From assembly GCF_018129025.1 (NCBI RefSeq), contig NZ_JAAEDI010000035.1, positions 1 to 54,926 on the forward strand: DNA of 54,926 nucleotides. Reading direction: 5' to 3'. The DNA comes from Neoroseomonas terrae (GTDB lineage Bacteria; Pseudomonadota; Alphaproteobacteria; Acetobacterales; Acetobacteraceae). Shown one piece after another: positions 54,829 through 54,926 of this stretch (positions within the stretch are counted from its first letter, which is position 1; every line of letters starts with the position of its first letter). The notes under the pieces are model-generated. The model saw only the letters and a program-made list of their open reading frames with translations, made no database searches and was not told the origin of the DNA. The position numbers and the translations under genes were made by a program.

Positions 54829-54926
54829 GGCTCGCCTCCCGCTGCACGACCTGGCGGGGCGTGATGGCGGCGGGCGGCTGGATGGCGGGGCGGACGGGGC
54901 TGGTGCGTGCGGGCGTCGCGGCGTCG
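54815..54926 (-). CDS. ftsI: C-terminal tail of the gene before murE, probably ftsI (penicillin-binding protein)
   Basis: Thirty-six codons ending in TGA at 54815 are open to the right edge in frame. The visible peptide (PVRPAIQPPAAITPRQVVQR...) is a proline/arginine-rich tail with no enzymatic motif. Position alone suggests FtsI: in dcw clusters ftsI lies directly upstream of murE, and alphaproteobacterial FtsI often has a proline-rich C-terminal extension. The identity cannot be confirmed from this fragment. Confidence 0.5.
   Translation of the reverse strand, partial: DAATPARTSPVRPAIQPPAAITPRQVVQREASLAPR

Overview
The window is a GC-rich chromosomal segment from an alphaproteobacterium, most likely in the Rhodospirillales and probably an Acetobacteraceae/Roseomonas-like lineage. 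This is inferred from the cell-wall gene order (ftsI-murE-murF-mraY-murD-ftsW-murG-murC-murB-ddl-ftsQ-ftsA-ftsZ followed by lpxC, bamD, recN, then ligA further on), a meso-diaminopimelate type MurE, a long-linker FtsZ, a Bug-type solute receptor, ExoD, a DUF1127 protein and the Mla lipid system. No rRNA, tRNA, CRISPR array, transposase or prophage gene was seen.

Layout. 1-3.7 kb: a cobalamin locus. The 3' part of a tonB gene and a PduO-type cobalamin adenosyltransferase run towards a BtuB-like outer-membrane receptor, which is preceded by a well-formed cobalamin riboswitch. 3.8-13.7 kb: exoD, a secreted protein of unknown function, malate synthase G (glcB) divergent from a gamma-glutamyltransferase, a marR-MFS pair divergent from ettA, and a GNAT gene. 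13.7-18.5 kb: a hypothetical gene, mlaA-mlaC, metF, a bile-acid-symporter-like gene and a secreted pentapeptide-repeat protein. 18.5-21.9 kb: a UvrD/PcrA helicase translationally coupled to prmA, running tail-to-tail into a tiny flagellar-rod-like gene. 22-29.8 kb: assorted metabolism and transport, including an LLM oxidoreductase, a tandem LCCL-domain protein, an MFS carrier, DUF1127, Xaa-Pro aminopeptidase, an alpha/beta hydrolase, a lysE gene broken by an amber codon, and ohr. 30-36 kb: two paralogous GNAT genes coupled to ligA, a Bug receptor, an acyl-CoA-dehydrogenase-like oxygenase and a VOC protein. 36.3-54.9 kb: recN, bamD, lpxC and the whole dcw cluster on the minus strand, with almost every stop overlapping the next start.

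The division and envelope genes form one functional block. MurE, MurF, MraY, MurD, MurG, MurC, MurB and Ddl make lipid II; FtsW, FtsQ, FtsA and FtsZ (and presumably FtsI) use it at the septum; LpxC and BamD serve the outer membrane, where MlaA and MlaC also act.

The most unusual signal is non-coding: a bipartite palindromic module (a GC-rich 11-12 bp hairpin followed by a 9 bp CCAAAGGCC hairpin) present three times, always in the same orientation relative to the gene that ends just upstream (the VOC gene, recN and murC). A single-hairpin relative follows ftsZ. The murC copy lies inside the start of the murB reading frame, where it is apparently translated as an in-frame N-terminal insert in the middle of the dcw operon. 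A second hairpin family follows ettA and the pentapeptide-repeat gene.
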